A DNA stretch of 63,341 nucleotides from contig JAQBNO010000063.1 of assembly GCA_028288485.1 (NCBI GenBank), forward strand, positions 1 to 63,341, in the 5' to 3' direction. Below, piece after piece: positions 27,436 through 36,381 of this stretch (within the stretch, counting starts at the first letter, position 1; every line of letters starts with the position of its first letter). A model generated the notes under the pieces. The model saw nothing but the letters and a program-made list of their open reading frames with translations, was not told the DNA's origin and did no database searches. The translations under genes and the position numbers were made by a program. Origin of the DNA: Segetibacter sp. Lineage in GTDB: Bacteria > Bacteroidota > Bacteroidia > Chitinophagales > Chitinophagaceae.

Positions 27436-27490
27436 GTACAAGAGTGCGACGCAACGATGTTTAATAGTAGCATATTTGTTTGGCTCCGAA
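27436..27490 (+). repeat. Dispersed dyad-core element, copy 8 (forward)
   Basis: GTACAAGAGTGCGACGCAAC followed by GATGTTTAATAGTAGC and then TTGGCTCCGAA, about 45-100 bases beyond the permease stop. The remainder of 27084-27435 shows no gene. Confidence 0.85.
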
Positions 27491-27534
27491 TCATTTACTT
27501 ATTAACTCTTGACCTTTTAACTAATTAATTACTT

Positions 27535-28539
27535 TTAATCATTTTTCGAATTCGCTTTGTCAATCATTACGGCCAAGAGGATAACGAAACCTTTTACAAC
27601 CTGTTGCCAAAAGGGTGATACGTTTAAAAGAACCAACCCATTATTAAGTACCCCGATAATAATTGCACCGAGAACGGTTCCCATAATACTTCCCCTTCCG
27701 CCCGACAAAGAAGTACCGCCAATAACAACGGCGGCAATGGCATCGAGTTCGTAGGTGATACCTGCATTTGGCTGTGCCGAATCGAGCCTTGATGTAACTA
27801 TAATACCACCTATTGCGGCTAGTCCGCCGGCAATGGTATAAACAGCAATCTTTATTCTATTAATATTGATGCCGGAAAGTTTAGCGGCATTTTCGTTTCC
27901 GCCTATCGCGTAAACATAACGGCCAAAACGGGTTTTATTTGTAACGACGACTGCAGCTATAACGATGATGCCTGAAATCCAAACCGGTAAGGGGATACCT
28001 AAGAACCAGCCTGTACCCAGAAAAGCAAAGTTTTCGCCAAGGCTGGAAATTGGAAAACCTTTGGTCCATAACATGGTAAAGCCCCTGGCAATGGTAAGTA
28101 CGGCAAGCGTGGCCACAAAAGGCGGCACTTTGAAACGGGTGATGGTCCAGCCATTGAACGCACCTAGTAAAGCACCTGTTAATAAGCCGGCGACTACTGC
28201 ACCTAATAATGTAAAACCTATGTAAAGATTCCCGGCTGGTATTTCAATTCCGTTTCTAAGCAGGCCGGCAGTTATGGCTCCTGCTAACGCCAGTACAGAA
28301 CCTACAGACAAATCTATGCCGGCAGTAAGAACAACGAGGGTCATCCCGGTTGCAATGCAGATGTTTACTGAAATCTGGCGCATGACGTTCCATGCATTAT
28401 CAACAGTAAAAAATTTATCGGAAAGTAAACTGATCGTCAAACACAGTATTACCAATGCAATCAACGACTGGAACTTTGCCAACGAACTACCATATTTTTT
28501 CATGTTGCTTTCAGGGGTCGATTTTGCTAGGGCTTGCAT
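27535..28539 (-). CDS. Ribose-type sugar ABC transporter permease
   Basis: 334 residues of the BPD_transp_2 / RbsC family, with about 8-10 hydrophobic segments. The family signature is in VVLTAGIDLSVGSVLALAGAITAG, and the cytoplasmic coupling region is GGNENAAKLSGININRIK. It forms the inner-membrane channel for the substrate-binding lipoprotein at 30.8 kb and the ATPase at 28.5 kb, from which it is separated by only 4 bases. Such importers are uncommon in Bacteroidota, which mostly use SusC/D plus secondary transporters, so a D-apiose-type cassette acquired by transfer is plausible (inference). The sugar cannot be read from the permease. Confidence 0.93.
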   Translation of the reverse strand: MQALAKSTPESNMKKYGSSLAKFQSLIALVILCLTISLLSDKFFTVDNAWNVMRQISVNICIATGMTLVVLTAGIDLSVGSVLALAGAITAGLLRNGIEIPAGNLYIGFTLLGAVVAGLLTGALLGAFNGWTITRFKVPPFVATLAVLTIARGFTMLWTKGFPISSLGENFAFLGTGWFLGIPLPVWISGIIVIAAVVVTNKTRFGRYVYAIGGNENAAKLSGININRIKIAVYTIAGGLAAIGGIIVTSRLDSAQPNAGITYELDAIAAVVIGGTSLSGGRGSIMGTVLGAIIIGVLNNGLVLLNVSPFWQQVVKGFVILLAVMIDKANSKND

Positions 28540-28543
28540 GTTT

Positions 28544-30052
28544 TTATATGGTTTTTGGGATAGCTGCTTTTAAAATAGTATTTTCTGTCGCTTCGCTTAC
28601 GGGTATTTCGGCTGTTATCGAACCTTCAGCCATCACGAGAATCCTATCTGATACAGCAAGAATTTCGGGCAGCTCAGAAGAAACCATGATGATACCTAAA
28701 CCGGCATCTGCCAATTGTAAAATGAGTTTATATATCTCGTTTTTGGCATTAATGTCAATACCCCGTGTTGGTTCATCCAACATTAAAACTTTCGGACCTT
28801 TCGCGAGCCACTTCGCCAAAACGATTTTTTGCTGGTTTCCCCCGCTGAGGTTTTTTGCCATTTGGCCATGAGAAGAAGTTTTGATCTTTAGTTCTCCTAT
28901 GTATTTTTCTGCCAGTTCAGCTTCTTTATTTTCATTCAAAAGTCCGCCCACCTGTAAATCTTTAAGTGTAGTGAGGCTGATATTTTTCTTTACATCAAGC
29001 CCCGGCACCAAACCATCTTTTTTCCTGTCTTCCGGCACCAGCGCCAAACCTGCATCAATTGCATCAGCGGGTGATTTGAACTTAACTTTGTTTCCTTCGA
29101 CAAATATTTCACCCTCAAACCGTTTTGGATGTAAGCCAAATAATGTCTCCACCAGTTCTGTTCGGCCTGCACCCATTAACCCAAAAATTCCAACGATCTC
29201 ACCTTTTCCCAAGGTGAAAGAGATGTTGGTCAAAATGTTTTCACCCGACTTTCCGCGATGCTTCAAGCCAATATTTTCAACCCGTAAAAGTTCTTCTCTA
29301 TGCGCATATTGGGCAGCTTGTTTTCTCATGACCTTTATCTCACGGCCCACCATTTTTTGAATCAGCGTATCGTTATTCACCCCTGCCATTTCACCACTTT
29401 CAACAGCACAGCCGTCTCTCAAGACAATAAACGTATCTGCAATTTTGAATAGTTCATCCAGTTTGTGTGATATATATACGATGGTTTTATTTTCTTTTTT
29501 CAGGTCGTTAATAATGGCAAACAATACTTCCACCTCATGCTCGCTGATGGCAGAAGTAGGTTCATCCATGATAATAACTTCCGACTCAGTCAGCAAAGCT
29601 TTTGCTATTTCAACCACCTGCTGTTGACCAACCTTTAAATCGGCTACTAAGGCATCGGGTTCAACATCCAATTTTAATTTTCTTAAAAGGGACTGAACCT
29701 TCTGCCTCATCGCCTTTTTGTCTAAAAACCCCCAGGTATTTATGATCTCGCGACCTAAGAAAATATTTTCTGTAATGGTTAAGTAAGGAATGAGATTCAG
29801 CTCCTGGTGAATAATGGCTATTCCGCACTCCTGGGCGTCCTTAATGCAGGTAAAGGACACATGTTTATTTTTATAGAGAATTCTTCCTTCGTATTCGCAG
29901 TACACTCCGGAAAGAATCTTCATTAAAGTAGACTTCCCTGCGCCGTTTTCTCCTAGTATCGCATTCACCTTACCTGCATGCAGTTGCATGCAAACGTTGT
30001 TTAAGGCAACTACTCCCGGAAATTTTTTAGTTATGTTTTCTACGGCTAACAA
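28544..30052 (-). CDS. Ribose-type sugar ABC transporter, dual ATPase
   Basis: 502 residues with two fused ABC ATPase domains, as in RbsA/MglA. The first has Walker A GENGAGKSTLMKIL, signature LKVGQQQVVEIAKAL and Walker B VIIMDEPTSA. The second has a degenerate Walker A (GLMGAGRTEL), signature LSGGNQQKIVLAKWL and Walker B VLMLDEPTRGID, the normal asymmetry of this family. The start is TTG at 30052, since the in-frame codons upstream reach a stop within two triplets. It is 37 bases after DUF2291 and 4 bases before the permease, so the four transport genes form one operon. Confidence 0.95.
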   Translation of the reverse strand: MLAVENITKKFPGVVALNNVCMQLHAGKVNAILGENGAGKSTLMKILSGVYCEYEGRILYKNKHVSFTCIKDAQECGIAIIHQELNLIPYLTITENIFLGREIINTWGFLDKKAMRQKVQSLLRKLKLDVEPDALVADLKVGQQQVVEIAKALLTESEVIIMDEPTSAISEHEVEVLFAIINDLKKENKTIVYISHKLDELFKIADTFIVLRDGCAVESGEMAGVNNDTLIQKMVGREIKVMRKQAAQYAHREELLRVENIGLKHRGKSGENILTNISFTLGKGEIVGIFGLMGAGRTELVETLFGLHPKRFEGEIFVEGNKVKFKSPADAIDAGLALVPEDRKKDGLVPGLDVKKNISLTTLKDLQVGGLLNENKEAELAEKYIGELKIKTSSHGQMAKNLSGGNQQKIVLAKWLAKGPKVLMLDEPTRGIDINAKNEIYKLILQLADAGLGIIMVSSELPEILAVSDRILVMAEGSITAEIPVSEATENTILKAAIPKTI

Positions 30053-30089
30053 TCTTTATGGCTTTAATCAGGTGACAAAGAAATATGAC

Positions 30090-30728
30090 TTACTGTTTTA
30101 CGATCTTCAGACCAACCGGTACTACTTCAATTTCTTCAAGACTAACATGCGCCTGGTTTAATTCTATAGCTCCCGCAAATTGAACCAAGTCTCCTTTTTT
30201 TACCCGCGATTTAAATGGAGGCAACACTTCGCTTCGGATAATTTTATTGATCTCGGCCGATACGTTATTAAAATCCATCGTGTTGTTGAATTCATTAATA
30301 TTGATTAGCCCTGATGCATCTCTCACCGCATTGCCAAAGACGAATTCAGTCGCAATTTTAATTTCTTTTTGCGCCGAATCGTTTTTTAGTAATAGTGATA
30401 CAGCATCGTCCCCAATTGCAGTTATTACACCTTCGCCTTTAACCAGGAAATATTTTATGTTTCCAATACCAAGGGCGTGAGAATACTTCTGAAAAGTTGA
30501 TTCCGGTTCTGCATGTACTTTTTGAATTAGTTCCTGCAGTTCTATCGCATTGCTTAGTTGAGGAGTAAGCTTAACAGTAAGATAATTGCTGGCATAAGTA
30601 ACAGCGTCAAATTCTTTCGACACAGCCGCTGCCTTTACTTCGTCTAATTTTTTAAAATAAACAGAATTGTAGGCTACTACCAGGAGTAGTACAATAGCTG
30701 CTATATTTTTTATGGCTTTCTTTTGCAT
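30090..30728 (-). CDS. DUF2291 membrane-anchored periplasmic protein
   Basis: 212 residues. One N-terminal membrane segment (about 8-24, IAAIVLLLVVAYNSVYF) is followed by a periplasmic beta-rich domain with the DUF2291 pattern: an Ala-Ser-rich start (FDAVTYASNYL), GKGEGVI-like glycines and VRDASGLININEFNNTMDFNNVSAEIN. DUF2291 proteins are known mainly as neighbours of ribose-type ABC importers and have no proven function. Here it sits between the binding protein and the ATPase in the same operon, which is the classical position. A role in assembly or in substrate handling of the importer is inference. Confidence 0.85.
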   Translation of the reverse strand: MQKKAIKNIAAIVLLLVVAYNSVYFKKLDEVKAAAVSKEFDAVTYASNYLTVKLTPQLSNAIELQELIQKVHAEPESTFQKYSHALGIGNIKYFLVKGEGVITAIGDDAVSLLLKNDSAQKEIKIATEFVFGNAVRDASGLININEFNNTMDFNNVSAEINKIIRSEVLPPFKSRVKKGDLVQFAGAIELNQAHVSLEEIEVVPVGLKIVKQ

Positions 30729-30788
30729 GCAAACACGTTAGTAAGGTTTATACGTTATGGGGCGAGAAGTAAACTGCTAATTTTTGCG

Positions 30789-31757
30789 CTATTTCTTTTG
30801 TTGGTCCGGCTCTTTCTTGCCATAGGCAATATAATCGTCCACATTTTTTTCTGTAACCAATTCAACAGCAACCGGCATTTTTTTAGGGAAATCTTTTTTC
30901 CCTTTAAAATACTCGTCTGCGTAACGTGCAGCGGTTTCTGCCATTACCTGGGGAAACTGCATGGCAGTCGCTTCAATTTTGCCGTCCTTAATGGCGTTAA
31001 CTGCGTCCTCTGCCCCATCGAAGCCAAATACTTTTACATGGTCAGCTTTCCCGGCTGCTACCAATGCCTGGTATGCTCCCATTGCCATTGCGTCGTTGCC
31101 ACAAAAAACAGCATCAATGTCTGGATTAGCCTGTAAAATCGATTCTAATACTTCCATCGCTTTGTTGCGGTCAAAGTCTGCACTTTGTTGAGCAACCATT
31201 TTCAGGTTAGGATAATGATCTACAAGACTATGAAACCCTTTTGAACGGTTCCAGGTATTGTTGTCGCTTACCAAACCTAGCAGTTCAACATACTTTCCCT
31301 GTTTGTTCATTTTTTCGACAAAGTATTTTCCTAAAGCAACGCAGCCGGAATAGCTGTCTGAAAGAATTTGTGAAGTAGCGCCGTCTGTTGTGTTCACCTC
31401 GCGGTCCATGCAAAATACCGGTACGCTTGCGGCTTTGGCTCTCATAACATTCGCCACAGAACCTTCGGCGTCAGTTGGATTGAACAGTATAGCGTTAAAG
31501 CCCGAAGCTATTGCATTTTCAAAATGGTCCGTTTCTAAAGATGTGTTGTTTTGTGAATCGAAGATCTTTGATTCATAGCCTAATTTTTTTGCCTGTGCCG
31601 ATGCTTTTTCTGCAAGGAAAACGAACCATGGATTGTTAAGTGTAGAAACAATGACTGCAATTTTTTTAGGCTGTTCCGATGTTGTTTTATTCTTACAACC
31701 CCATAGCAGGCCAAACGAAAAAATGAGCAGTAAAAAATATTTTTTTTCTTTTATCAT
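30789..31757 (-). CDS. Sugar ABC transporter substrate-binding lipoprotein
   Basis: 322 residues of the Peripla_BP_4 (ribose-binding) family. The lipobox is LLWGCKNK, so the mature protein is lipid-anchored in the periplasm. Landmarks are VIVSTLNNPWFVFLAEKA, NAILFNPTDAEG (ligand-contacting Asp), FCMDREVNT (conserved DR), DAVFCGNDAMAMGA and KVFGFDGAEDA. It delivers a monosaccharide to the permease at 27.5 kb. In the published D-apiose work, binding proteins of this family were the starting point for finding the pathway; together with the linked isomerase, kinase and transketolase this makes D-apiose the best guess. Ribose or another pentose remains possible. Confidence 0.92.
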   Translation of the reverse strand: MIKEKKYFLLLIFSFGLLWGCKNKTTSEQPKKIAVIVSTLNNPWFVFLAEKASAQAKKLGYESKIFDSQNNTSLETDHFENAIASGFNAILFNPTDAEGSVANVMRAKAASVPVFCMDREVNTTDGATSQILSDSYSGCVALGKYFVEKMNKQGKYVELLGLVSDNNTWNRSKGFHSLVDHYPNLKMVAQQSADFDRNKAMEVLESILQANPDIDAVFCGNDAMAMGAYQALVAAGKADHVKVFGFDGAEDAVNAIKDGKIEATAMQFPQVMAETAARYADEYFKGKKDFPKKMPVAVELVTEKNVDDYIAYGKKEPDQQKK

Positions 31758-31786
31758 GGCAAGTAATCGTTAGGGAATCGTAAGAC

Positions 31787-31885
31787 TTTTCGTAGTGTTC
31801 TTCGTGCTTCGTAGTGTACTTCGTGTTCTGAAAGAGGAGCACAAAATGCACGAAGTGAACACAAAGTGCACAAAGGAAAAGGCCG
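31787..31885. repeat. Imperfect inverted repeat of TTCGTGTTC-type units
   Basis: CTTCGTAGTGTACTTCGTG and CACGAAGTGAACACAAAG-like arms, themselves built of repeated TTCGTG units, form a large imperfect hairpin in the 162-base gap between the transketolase C-subunit and the binding protein. It may reduce or terminate read-through. Confidence 0.6.
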
Positions 31886-31919
31886 AACTAATTTCTATTT
31901 TTTAACTTTAGAAAGTTCG

Positions 31920-32888
31920 TCAAAGTCTTTCTAAGAGCTTCAATGCAGCCTCTGCAATACCTTTTTCAGAAATACCATAATGACTTAATATTTCTGTTTG
32001 AGAACCTGTGACCGTATACTCGTCGGGTATACCCATTAATTTAAACGGATTATGAAACCTGTTCTGCAATAAATAAGAAGCACAAGCCTCTCCTAAACCT
32101 CCGTAAACACTATGTTCTTCTACTGTTATAATTGCTTTTCCAGATAAAGCTACATAAGCCAACAAATCATAATCGAGCGGTTTAATCGTGTGCATGCTGA
32201 TAACCGTTGTAGTTATGTCAAATTCAGACTCCAGTTTTTTTGCTGCCTGTAATGCAGGATACACTGTTTCACCGTTTGCAATAATTACAAGGTCCTCGCC
32301 TTCTCTTATGATCCGCCCTTTACCAAATGCAAAATCGCTTTCTTCTTCCGGGGTTAATAACGGCATTACTTTTTTTCCAAAACGCAGGTATATGGGCTGC
32401 TTTAATTCGGCCGCCTTCCTGATTGCCTGTTCTGTTTCAAAATTGTCTGCCGGTGCAACGATGATAAGGTTATTAATTGCCCGAAGAACGGCGTAATCAT
32501 GCAGGCTATGATGGGTTGTTCCTAAGGCGCCATAACTTACTCCTGCACTTATACCAACCAGTTTTACGGGGTTATCGGAATAAGCTACATCATTTTTAAT
32601 TTGCTCCAATGCCCTTGCTGTAAGAAAACATGCAGGCGAAACGGCAAATGCTTTTTTACCTGCAGAAGCAAGCCCCGCAGCTACGCCCACCAGGTTTTGT
32701 TCAGCTATTCCTATTTCAACAATCTGCTTAGGAAACTTTTGACCAAAAGGAGCGAGTTTTCCAGAACCACGTGAATCGCTCGTTACAGCAACAATGTCTT
32801 TATCGTTAGCAGCTAATGCTTGCAGCGTTTCAGAAAAAACTTCCAGGTTAGCTTTGTCAATTCCTATTTTTTCAACAGTAAGTCCCAC
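31920..32888 (-). CDS. aptB-like: Transketolase-type enzyme, C-terminal subunit (candidate D-apulose-4-phosphate transketolase)
   Basis: 322 residues covering the pyrimidine-binding and C-terminal domains of transketolase. The catalytic Glu that activates thiamine diphosphate is in IVEIGIAEQNLVG, and the substrate-side His pair is in GTTHHSLHDYA. The start is GTG at 32888. With the adjacent N-terminal subunit, 24 bases upstream, it forms a two-chain transketolase. D-Apulose-4-phosphate transketolase (AptA/AptB in Actinobacillus) has exactly this split architecture and moves a ketol unit to an aldose phosphate. Other split transketolases exist, for example sulfosugar ones, so the substrate rests on gene context: ABC importer, FGGY kinase and fucose-isomerase-like enzyme. 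Confidence 0.87.
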   Translation of the reverse strand: MGLTVEKIGIDKANLEVFSETLQALAANDKDIVAVTSDSRGSGKLAPFGQKFPKQIVEIGIAEQNLVGVAAGLASAGKKAFAVSPACFLTARALEQIKNDVAYSDNPVKLVGISAGVSYGALGTTHHSLHDYAVLRAINNLIIVAPADNFETEQAIRKAAELKQPIYLRFGKKVMPLLTPEEESDFAFGKGRIIREGEDLVIIANGETVYPALQAAKKLESEFDITTTVISMHTIKPLDYDLLAYVALSGKAIITVEEHSVYGGLGEACASYLLQNRFHNPFKLMGIPDEYTVTGSQTEILSHYGISEKGIAEAALKLLERL

Positions 32889-32912
32889 AAAAAATGATTT
32901 AGTTATTAATTC

Positions 32913-33737
32913 TTATAAATCTGCTAAAGCACCGTCCAATTCCTCCATTGCATTTGCATACTGGTCGGGCGTTGGCACGCCATGATGCCACTTCAATACA
33001 TTCTCCATATAACTTATTCCTTTGCCTTTAACCGTATGTGCAATTACAAGGCTGGGTTTATCTGTTGCAAAAGGCAGGGCCTGGAAAGTTTCTTTAAGGG
33101 CCTTAAAATCATGGCCATTTACATGGCGAACTTCCCAGCCAAAGCTTTCAAACTTTCCATCTATAGGGTCGGTATTACATACTTCTGCTGTTGTACCTGA
33201 TATTTGTAATTTATTATGGTCTATAATAGCACAGAGGTTATCGAGTTTATAATGCGCAGCCGTTAATGCAGCTTCCCAATTAGAGCCTTCAGGCAGTTCG
33301 CCATCACCTAAAAGAGTGAATACACGAAAGTCTTTATTATCCATTTTTGCAGCGATAGCAGTACCCACACTAATTGGTAAGCCATGACCAAGGGCACCTG
33401 TATTTTGTTCTATACCATGCACCTTTCTTGTAGGGTGACCTATGTAGTGTGACTTATACTTACAGAGTGTTTCCAAATCACTTTCGGGGAAAAAGCCTTT
33501 ATCAGCCAACACAACAAAAAGTGCTTCCACACAATGTCCTTTACTTTGAATATACCTGTCCCGGTCTGGCGACTTAAAGTTGTGTGGCCCGACATTCATT
33601 GTATGGTTATACAATACGGTCAAAATATCGATGCACGACAAACTTCCACCCGTGTGACCTGCTTTTGCGCCATATATATACTTCAGGATGTTCTTCCGGT
33701 AAGCTATCGATTTTATTGCTAATTCCTTTTCAGTCAT
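32913..33737 (-). CDS. aptA-like: Transketolase-type enzyme, N-terminal subunit
   Basis: 274 residues from the ATG at 33737 (MTEKELAIKS); the 19 extra codons upstream translate non-conserved sequence. It is the thiamine-diphosphate pyrophosphate-binding half. Landmarks are AGHTGGSLSCIDILT, QSKGHCVEALF, GSLGHGL-type GALGHGLPISVG, and the GDG...N metal-diphosphate motif LGDGELPEGSNWEAA...IIDHNK. The C-terminal part ends GISYMENVLKWHHGVPT, matching the end of this domain in transketolase. It starts the transketolase-ABC transport operon that runs down to 27.5 kb. A reverse dispersed element sits about 130 bases upstream. Confidence 0.88.
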   Translation of the reverse strand: MTEKELAIKSIAYRKNILKYIYGAKAGHTGGSLSCIDILTVLYNHTMNVGPHNFKSPDRDRYIQSKGHCVEALFVVLADKGFFPESDLETLCKYKSHYIGHPTRKVHGIEQNTGALGHGLPISVGTAIAAKMDNKDFRVFTLLGDGELPEGSNWEAALTAAHYKLDNLCAIIDHNKLQISGTTAEVCNTDPIDGKFESFGWEVRHVNGHDFKALKETFQALPFATDKPSLVIAHTVKGKGISYMENVLKWHHGVPTPDQYANAMEELDGALADL

Positions 33738-33865
33738 ATTATGCCCCCAGCCCCTAAAGGGGAGTTTTAAAAGCGCGTTGATTTCCCAAAGCACCTTTAT
33801 TTTGAAATTTGTTTCAGGTCGGTATGAAAAATTATTTTTGGGTTACCGGCAGTGGTGCTTTCGGC

Positions 33866-33891
33866 AACATCGTTGCGTCGCACTCTTGTAC
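33866..33891 (-). repeat. Dispersed dyad-core element, copy 9 (reverse)
   Basis: CAACATCGTTGCGTCGCACT followed by CTTGTAC; an ACCGGCAGTGGTGCTTTCGG tail lies just before it. It faces the forward copy at 33999 across about 110 bases. Confidence 0.85.
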
Positions 33892-33998
33892 TTATTGGCC
33901 ACCATTTAACGAAGTATGCAAGGCTTTAAAACAGCGGGGAACTAAATTTTGTTGAAAACAATACACCCTTTTGCTTCGCGCCGGGAAGAATACTAAAA

Positions 33999-34058
33999 GT
34001 ACAAGTGAGTGACACAACGATGTTTAATAGTATTCCAAATGTTGGTCCCCAAAAACCA
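33999..34058 (+). repeat. Dispersed dyad-core element, copy 10 (forward, GTGACAC variant)
   Basis: GTACAAGTGAGTGACACAAC followed by GATGTTTAATAGTATT and TTGGTCCCCAAAAACC, about 95 bases beyond the isomerase stop. Confidence 0.85.
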
Positions 34059-34080
34059 ACTAAAGCAAAAGTGCTATTTA

Positions 34081-34152
34081 CGATTCACAATTCCCCATTC
34101 ACTACTCACTGCTCACTACCGGGCACTCAAGGTTGCCCATTTCACCACTCAC
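34081..34152. repeat. ATTCACTA-like short tandem array at the isomerase 3' end
   Basis: CATTCACTACTCACTGCTCA-like units run up to the isomerase stop codon and appear to provide it (the TAG lies in CACTATTCCCC). The family is the same as at 14322. Confidence 0.7.
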
Positions 34153-35576
34153 TATTCCCCATGCTGGTACACTTCCCAACCCATATAATTACCCATTGCT
34201 TCTTTTAGTATACCTGCAGTCTTTGACGCATTCATTACTACGTGATGTTCGAACCCGTTCCTGCATACGTACTGCATCAATCCCTGTAGGTTAGATATCT
34301 GTGCTACCGCTCTTGTACCGAACGTATTCAATGCATCATCGGTCAATGCACCTTCGCCAACATAAGCTTTTATAATTCCTTTCGGGTCGTCGGTACTAAT
34401 TCTGCCGTAAGTAAGCGGTGATGCAGGGGTACGACCGGCCAAAGCGCCAAAGGTATTTTCTTCACCAACCGTTGTACCAAGAATGGGCGCAGTACTTATT
34501 TCAATATCAGGAAGGAATGATTTTGCCCAGTTGCCGCAATGGAACAACACACATTTCTCATCGTCATCTGCGTAGTTGTTATTCCAGTCAACCAAAGCAC
34601 TTGGAGAGCCGGAGGCAAGTTGCATAGCATACATACTTAGGGTACCGGTAACATCAACCTCGCATGCACTTGGTAACATATTCTCGCTCATCATACTCAT
34701 GCTCGTACACACGTTACAGCCATAGTTTTGCTGTAACGAAGTCCAGCATTGAATTGCTGTTGCATCGAGGGCATGTTCTTCCATAAAGAAGTTGAGTGCA
34801 ACATCGAGTTTCGCGATCTGTATTAATTTATCTTCCGGCGTTCGGCCGGTAGGGGTATACGCTTTAATTTTATCGAGCCTTTCCTTAACGCTGTTGTCAG
34901 CAATAGTCAGCCTGTTTGCATGACCGAGGATATGCGACAAATCAACCGTTACAACAGAGATGCCGTTACGTTGTAAAATTTTCTCACTATAACGAACCGT
35001 ATTAAATGCACCCGGTCTTGCACCGACCGCGCCAATCCTTACCCGGCGCAATCCTCTAACCACCCGGCAGGTAGCGACAAAATTATTCAGGTCGTTAATA
35101 AAACTTGGGTCAGAAGGATGAACTACGTGTTTTGTAGTTAGGGAATACTTTATTCCATATTGGTAGAAGTTATTGCAGACAGAAATCTTACCGCACCATG
35201 CGTCTCTACGGCGGGCAACATCCATTTTATTCAAATCATCGGGGTATGCCTGCACCAACACAGGAACATTCAAGTCGGCTAATTTAAGCGTTTCAGCCAC
35301 TCCCTTTTCGTCGCCAAAATTGGGGAGTACAACAAGCACTCCCATTATTTCGTCGGCAAATCTTTTAAAGAGCGTTGCACATTTCTGTGATTCCTGGAAA
35401 GTTTCCACACCGCCAAGCTTCGTTTCATTTTCATCAAGCATTACCGGTTTGATGCCTGTTTTTGCAAAGGCTTGCAAAAGGTCAGCACGGCATTCGCCTA
35501 CTAATTTATCAGGGAAAAAATCACGGTTACCAATAATTACTCCTAACGTAATTTTTTCGTTTGTTTTTATTTCCAT
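34152..35576 (-). CDS. L-fucose-isomerase-like aldose-ketose isomerase (candidate D-apiose isomerase)
   Basis: 474 residues from the ATG at 35576 (MEIKTNEKITLGVIIGNR). Two N-terminal Rossmann-like domains (about 1-170 and 170-300) precede the C-terminal catalytic domain of L-fucose/L-arabinose isomerases. Probable metal ligands are Glu306 in SACEVDVTG, Asp330 in LVDWNNNY and His346 in VLFHCGN, matching the Glu/Asp/His set of the family. It would turn an imported aldose into its ketose for the FGGY kinase. The described D-apiose isomerase belongs to this group, as I recall. Fucose itself is less likely because no fuculose aldolase is present. It sits 40 bases after the DeoR regulator and is likely co-transcribed with it. 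Confidence 0.85.
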   Translation of the reverse strand: MEIKTNEKITLGVIIGNRDFFPDKLVGECRADLLQAFAKTGIKPVMLDENETKLGGVETFQESQKCATLFKRFADEIMGVLVVLPNFGDEKGVAETLKLADLNVPVLVQAYPDDLNKMDVARRRDAWCGKISVCNNFYQYGIKYSLTTKHVVHPSDPSFINDLNNFVATCRVVRGLRRVRIGAVGARPGAFNTVRYSEKILQRNGISVVTVDLSHILGHANRLTIADNSVKERLDKIKAYTPTGRTPEDKLIQIAKLDVALNFFMEEHALDATAIQCWTSLQQNYGCNVCTSMSMMSENMLPSACEVDVTGTLSMYAMQLASGSPSALVDWNNNYADDDEKCVLFHCGNWAKSFLPDIEISTAPILGTTVGEENTFGALAGRTPASPLTYGRISTDDPKGIIKAYVGEGALTDDALNTFGTRAVAQISNLQGLMQYVCRNGFEHHVVMNASKTAGILKEAMGNYMGWEVYQHGE

Positions 35577-35616
35577 TTTTTTCTTTATGAGAAGCTTCTG
35601 GTTAGATTGATGTTTC

Positions 35617-36381
35617 TTACCCTGCAATTATTAGTTCAATTTCATGGTCTTTAAACACTGCTCTGTGTTTATCTTCGATGCCGGGATCGGTAATGATATA
35701 GTCGATCAACGATAATGCACCAAGACTGGCAAAGGCGCTTTTTCCGATTTTACTTGAATCAGCTACGAGGTAGGTAGTATCGGCAGATTCGATCATCGCT
35801 TTTTTTACAACAAGGTCGCTGATGCTCGGATAAGTAAGTCCCGATTTTAATGATATACCGGCGGTCGCTAAAAACAGTTTTTGAACATTAAGACCTTTAA
35901 AAAAATCGGCAGCTTTCTGACCTGTTAACGAAAGCGTTGGTGGTTTAAATTCTCCGCCAGTAACAATTACGTCAATTCCAGGTTCTGCACCTAACATCAA
36001 GGCTATATTCAAAGCATTGGTAATAACCGTAAGCTCTTTAAAACCTTTCAGTTTTTTAGCGATTTCAGTAGTTGTTGACCCGGAATCTAAAATTATGGTA
36101 TCACCACTTTCAATAAATTCAAGACACTTTTTTGCTATCAGTTCTTTCTTATCTATGTGATCCTGGTTTCCAAGGGAAAAAGCCTGTACCTGGTCTTTGA
36201 TATTTTTAAGAAAGGCACCTCCGTGTTCCTTGATCACCAACCCGTCCTTTTCAAGCTTCTCCAAGTCCTGCCGGATAGTAACTTCAGTAACTTTAAAAAT
36301 TCTGGCGAGGTCAATTACTTTCGCAGATCCATCTTCCTTAATTAATTCGAGGATCTTTTCCCGTCTTTGATTCGGTATCAT
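35617..36381 (-). CDS. DeoR-family transcriptional regulator
   Basis: 254 residues from the ATG at 36381 (MIPNQRREKILELIKEDG); a GTG six codons upstream is the alternative. The N-terminal DeoR helix-turn-helix (IDLARIFKVTEVTIRQDLEKLEKDG) is followed by the sugar-phosphate-sensing domain with ILDSGSTTTEIAKKL, VTGGEFKPPTLSLTG and LVADSSKIGKSAFAS. These regulators usually repress sugar catabolic operons and are released by a phosphorylated intermediate. It is first in a probable operon with the isomerase. The expected target is the apiose-type catabolic and transport genes; upstream DNA (36430-36490) is very A-rich with CGAA repeats, which may hold its operator. Confidence 0.93.
   Translation of the reverse strand: MIPNQRREKILELIKEDGSAKVIDLARIFKVTEVTIRQDLEKLEKDGLVIKEHGGAFLKNIKDQVQAFSLGNQDHIDKKELIAKKCLEFIESGDTIILDSGSTTTEIAKKLKGFKELTVITNALNIALMLGAEPGIDVIVTGGEFKPPTLSLTGQKAADFFKGLNVQKLFLATAGISLKSGLTYPSISDLVVKKAMIESADTTYLVADSSKIGKSAFASLGALSLIDYIITDPGIEDKHRAVFKDHEIELIIAG

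Noticed and set aside
34152-35576. Reading the isomerase as an L-fucose isomerase of a fucose pathway
   Set aside because: No fuculose aldolase or lactaldehyde enzyme is present, and the linked split transketolase fits a ketose-phosphate route better.
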